Below are positions 13,292-14,660 of a stretch of 14,660 nt of DNA, in pieces. The stretch comes from Thermoplasmata archaeon. GTDB lineage: Archaea; Thermoplasmatota; E2; UBA202; DSCA01. The translations under genes were made by a program, and so were the position numbers. Location of the stretch: assembly GCA_021159125.1 (NCBI GenBank), contig JAGGSL010000105.1, forward strand, positions 1-14,660. The letters are read 5' to 3'. Each line of letters starts with the position of its first letter. The first letter of the stretch is position 1. Under the pieces are notes generated by a model. That model made no database searches. It saw only the letters and a list, made by a program, of their open reading frames with translations, and was not told the origin of the DNA.

Positions 13292-14152
13292 CTATCCAAA
13301 CAGCATCAAAATCATCTCCCTTACGATTTTTGCTGCAGCCATTGCCGTTATGTTGCCGCTATCGTAAACAGGCGAAAGCTCGACAACATCAAAGCCAATA
13401 ATGCTGTCTCTGATTTTCTGCAAATTGTAAAGGGATGATAACAATTCCTCTGTTGAAAAGCCGCATGGCTCAGGCGTTCCCACCCCCGGAGCAAATGCAG
13501 GATCGAGAACGTCAATATCTATAGTCACATACACCGGCTTGCCAATCTCTGCTATTTTATCAACATCTTCTTTCTTCATCAATTGCATGGATATATTTTT
13601 TGCAAATTTCCATTCCTCCCTCTCCCCGCTCCTTATACCGAATTGATAAACATCATCGGTCGTTTCCAGGCAACGACGCATCACACACGCATGCGAAAAT
13701 TTGTCTCCGAGATATTCATCCCTCAAATCGCAGTGGGCATCGAACTGCAGGACAGCAATGTCACCGATGACATCCTTTATTCCTCTAATGATGGGATATG
13801 TTATTGAATGCTCCCCTCCAAAAGCAATCAATTTTTTCCCATGCTTTACAATTTCCCCGGAAACGGCAGCTATGTCATTAAATATTGCCTCCGTATCTCC
13901 GAAAAGCGAAATATCCTGCAAATCGCATAGTTTGCAATCAACCAGGTCTTTTTTCAGCACAGGACTATAAGTTTCCAGCCCCCATGATGCCTTCCTCATT
14001 GCCTCCGGCCCGAATCTTGCGCCGGGGCGGAAACAGACAGTTTTGTCATATGGAATGCCGAATATAATTCCTTCAGCATCATCAAAGCCGTCACTGGCGC
14101 ATGTGAAACGGGTAAAATCCTCAAAATATTTTGCTCTGATATCGTCTTTCAT
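13292..14152 (-). CDS. speB: Agmatinase / arginase-family ureohydrolase
   Basis: This 286-aa member of the Mn2+-dependent ureohydrolase family, typical in length for archaeal agmatinases, would hydrolyse agmatine to putrescine + urea. Metal and catalytic motifs are all present: GGEHS (112-116, H115), [10 protein letters not shown] (137-146; D138, H140, D142), SHACVMRR (153-160, H154) and [18 protein letters not shown] (212-229; D212, D214). The N-terminal [17 protein letters not shown] block is also typical of SpeB. In archaea agmatinase supplies polyamines and, through spermidine, deoxyhypusine on IF5A; no IF5A gene is seen here. A TATA-like box lies about 33 nt upstream, so it probably starts its own transcript, which would include the zinc-ribbon gene. 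Arginase, formiminoglutamase or guanidinobutyrase cannot be excluded from motifs alone. Confidence 0.9.
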   Translation of the reverse strand: MKDDIRAKYFEDFTRFTCASDGFDDAEGIIFGIPYDKTVCFRPGARFGPEAMRKASWGLETYSPVLKKDLVDCKLCDLQDISLFGDTEAIFNDIAAVSGEIVKHGKKLIAFGGEHSITYPIIRGIKDVIGDIAVLQFDAHCDLRDEYLGDKFSHACVMRRCLETTDDVYQFGIRSGEREEWKFAKNISMQLMKKEDVDKIAEIGKPVYVTIDIDVLDPAFAPGVGTPEPCGFSTEELLSSLYNLQKIRDSIIGFDVVELSPVYDSGNITAMAAAKIVREMILMLFG

Positions 14153-14157
14153 AATAT

Positions 14158-14171
14158 CCTTATGGTTAAGG
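14158..14171. repeat. Small inverted repeat between TATA box and agmatinase start
   Basis: The plus strand reads CCTTA-TGGT-TAAGG, 5-bp arms around 4 nt. It covers the predicted transcription start and first leader bases of the agmatinase gene, a position where an archaeal repressor could block initiation. It is short and may be coincidence. Confidence 0.3.
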
Positions 14172-14179
14172 ACGATGGC

Positions 14180-14191
14180 AATATAAAAATA
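14180..14191 (-). promoter_or_regulatory. Probable TATA box of the agmatinase gene
   Basis: The 48-nt gap between the acetyltransferase stop and ATG 14152 contains, on the minus strand, ATATTTTTATATT. Its centre is about 33 nt before the ATG, which would give a very short 5' leader. An AAGGA sequence 4 nt before the ATG could act as a weak ribosome binding site. The box supports a separate transcription start here. Confidence 0.5.
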
Positions 14192-14200
14192 TTGCAGCTC

Positions 14201-14650
14201 TTAGTTCGATAAATTCTCGGAGAATATGTAATAGGGCAATCTCTCCATGCCTGATTTTTCATAAGCCATTATGGCATTCTTGTTGTTGTGGTGAACATAC
14301 AGGCGAAGTTCGCAAACGCCATTTTCTGAAGCCATTTTTTTAACTTCTTCAAGCAATTTTTTCATAATGCCTTTCCTCCTCCACTTCTCAGAGACATATA
14401 TGCTTTGCAGCCACCATATCTCCGCTCCTCTCCAGTCACTCCATTCATATGTCACCATGAGCTGGCCTATGATACTGTCATCCTCCTCTGCCACGAGATA
14501 AAAACCCTTTCCCCTATCTTCAATAACCGTCCTTACGCCTTTCAGCGTCTTTTCGTAACATATGCTGACATTTTCTGATTCAAATGCAAGATTGACGTTG
14601 TTTTTTGCTATATCTTCCGCATCTTCCAGGGAAGCTTTCCTTATTAGCAT
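14201..14650 (-). CDS. GNAT-family N-acetyltransferase
   Basis: This 149-aa single GNAT domain starts MLIRKASLEDAEDIA, the typical beta1-alpha1 opening of the fold. Motif A is LQSIYVSEKWRRKGIMKKLL (81-100), with the acetyl-CoA pyrophosphate loop R-R-K-G-I-M; the second glycine of the usual Q/RxxGxG/A is replaced. Motif B is LYVHHNNKNAIMAYEKSGM (117-135), with the N-x-x-A-x-x-x-Y-x-x-x-G-F/M pattern. It would transfer an acetyl group from acetyl-CoA to an amine, but substrate cannot be inferred; protein N-termini, small amines and antibiotics are all possible for this family. The ATG is 10 nt from the window edge with no ribosome binding site in view, so an upstream in-frame start cannot be ruled out. 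The gene is probably separate from the citrate operon. Confidence 0.85.
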   Translation of the reverse strand: MLIRKASLEDAEDIAKNNVNLAFESENVSICYEKTLKGVRTVIEDRGKGFYLVAEEDDSIIGQLMVTYEWSDWRGAEIWWLQSIYVSEKWRRKGIMKKLLEEVKKMASENGVCELRLYVHHNNKNAIMAYEKSGMERLPYYIFSENLSN

Positions 14651-14660
14651 GAGGATAAAG

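Noticed and set aside
1..14660. tRNA, rRNA, insertion sequence or phage genes
   Set aside because: No tRNA-like cloverleaf, rRNA signature, transposase/integrase motif or flanking repeat was recognised in either strand.

Overview
The window looks archaeal. The evidence is TATA-like boxes about 25-33 nt upstream of the first genes of transcription units, apparently leaderless first genes, strong GGAGGTGA-type ribosome binding sites inside operons, a two-subunit LeuC/LeuD (HacA/HacB) dehydratase of archaeal size (420 + 166 aa), and a biotin ligase that begins directly with its catalytic domain. I cannot name the lineage. A deep-branching or uncultured euryarchaeal group is plausible, but a bacterium with these archaeal-type genes is not formally excluded. 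Every gene I can support is on the minus strand, so transcription runs from high to low coordinates. No stretch above 300 bases lacks a gene.

Right part (14650 to 13094): a GNAT acetyltransferase, an agmatinase/arginase-family ureohydrolase with its own probable TATA box, and a small zinc-ribbon protein that starts directly after the ureohydrolase stop. A 140-bp AT-rich regulatory region (12954-13093) follows, with two TATA-like boxes and imperfect repeats.

Central and left part (12953 to the window edge): one probable very long operon for citrate metabolism. In order of transcription it encodes aconitase (Aquifex-like ~640-aa type), ATP-citrate lyase AclB and AclA, isocitrate dehydrogenase, a second isocitrate/isopropylmalate-family dehydrogenase, an unrecognised 57-codon ORF, a LeuC/HacA-type and a LeuD/HacB-type dehydratase subunit, biotin-carrying oxaloacetate decarboxylase alpha (OadA/PycB), a 58-aa OadG-like gamma subunit, the membrane Na+-pump subunit OadB, a cupin, and the first 33 codons of a biotin-protein ligase (BirA) cut by the left edge. 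Most junctions are ATGA or TAATG overlaps or gaps of a few bases. The exceptions are 49 nt before aclB and 197 nt before the HacA-like gene, and the 57-codon ORF almost fills the latter.

How the genes fit together (inference): ATP-citrate lyase interconverts citrate + ATP + CoA with acetyl-CoA + oxaloacetate. Aconitase and isocitrate dehydrogenase link citrate to 2-oxoglutarate. The membrane oxaloacetate decarboxylase links oxaloacetate to pyruvate + CO2 and a Na+ gradient. BirA would attach biotin to OadA. This resembles bacterial citrate fermentation (citrate lyase plus OadGAB), but with ATP-citrate lyase in place of citrate lyase and without a visible citrate carrier. It could equally be part of a reductive TCA cycle, or ATP-citrate lyase could run backwards to make citrate and ATP. 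The second dehydratase/dehydrogenase pair has uncertain substrate specificity and sits in a locally GC-richer block. The OadG gene, the 57-codon ORF and the BirA start were found by reading the sequence directly, because all three are short.
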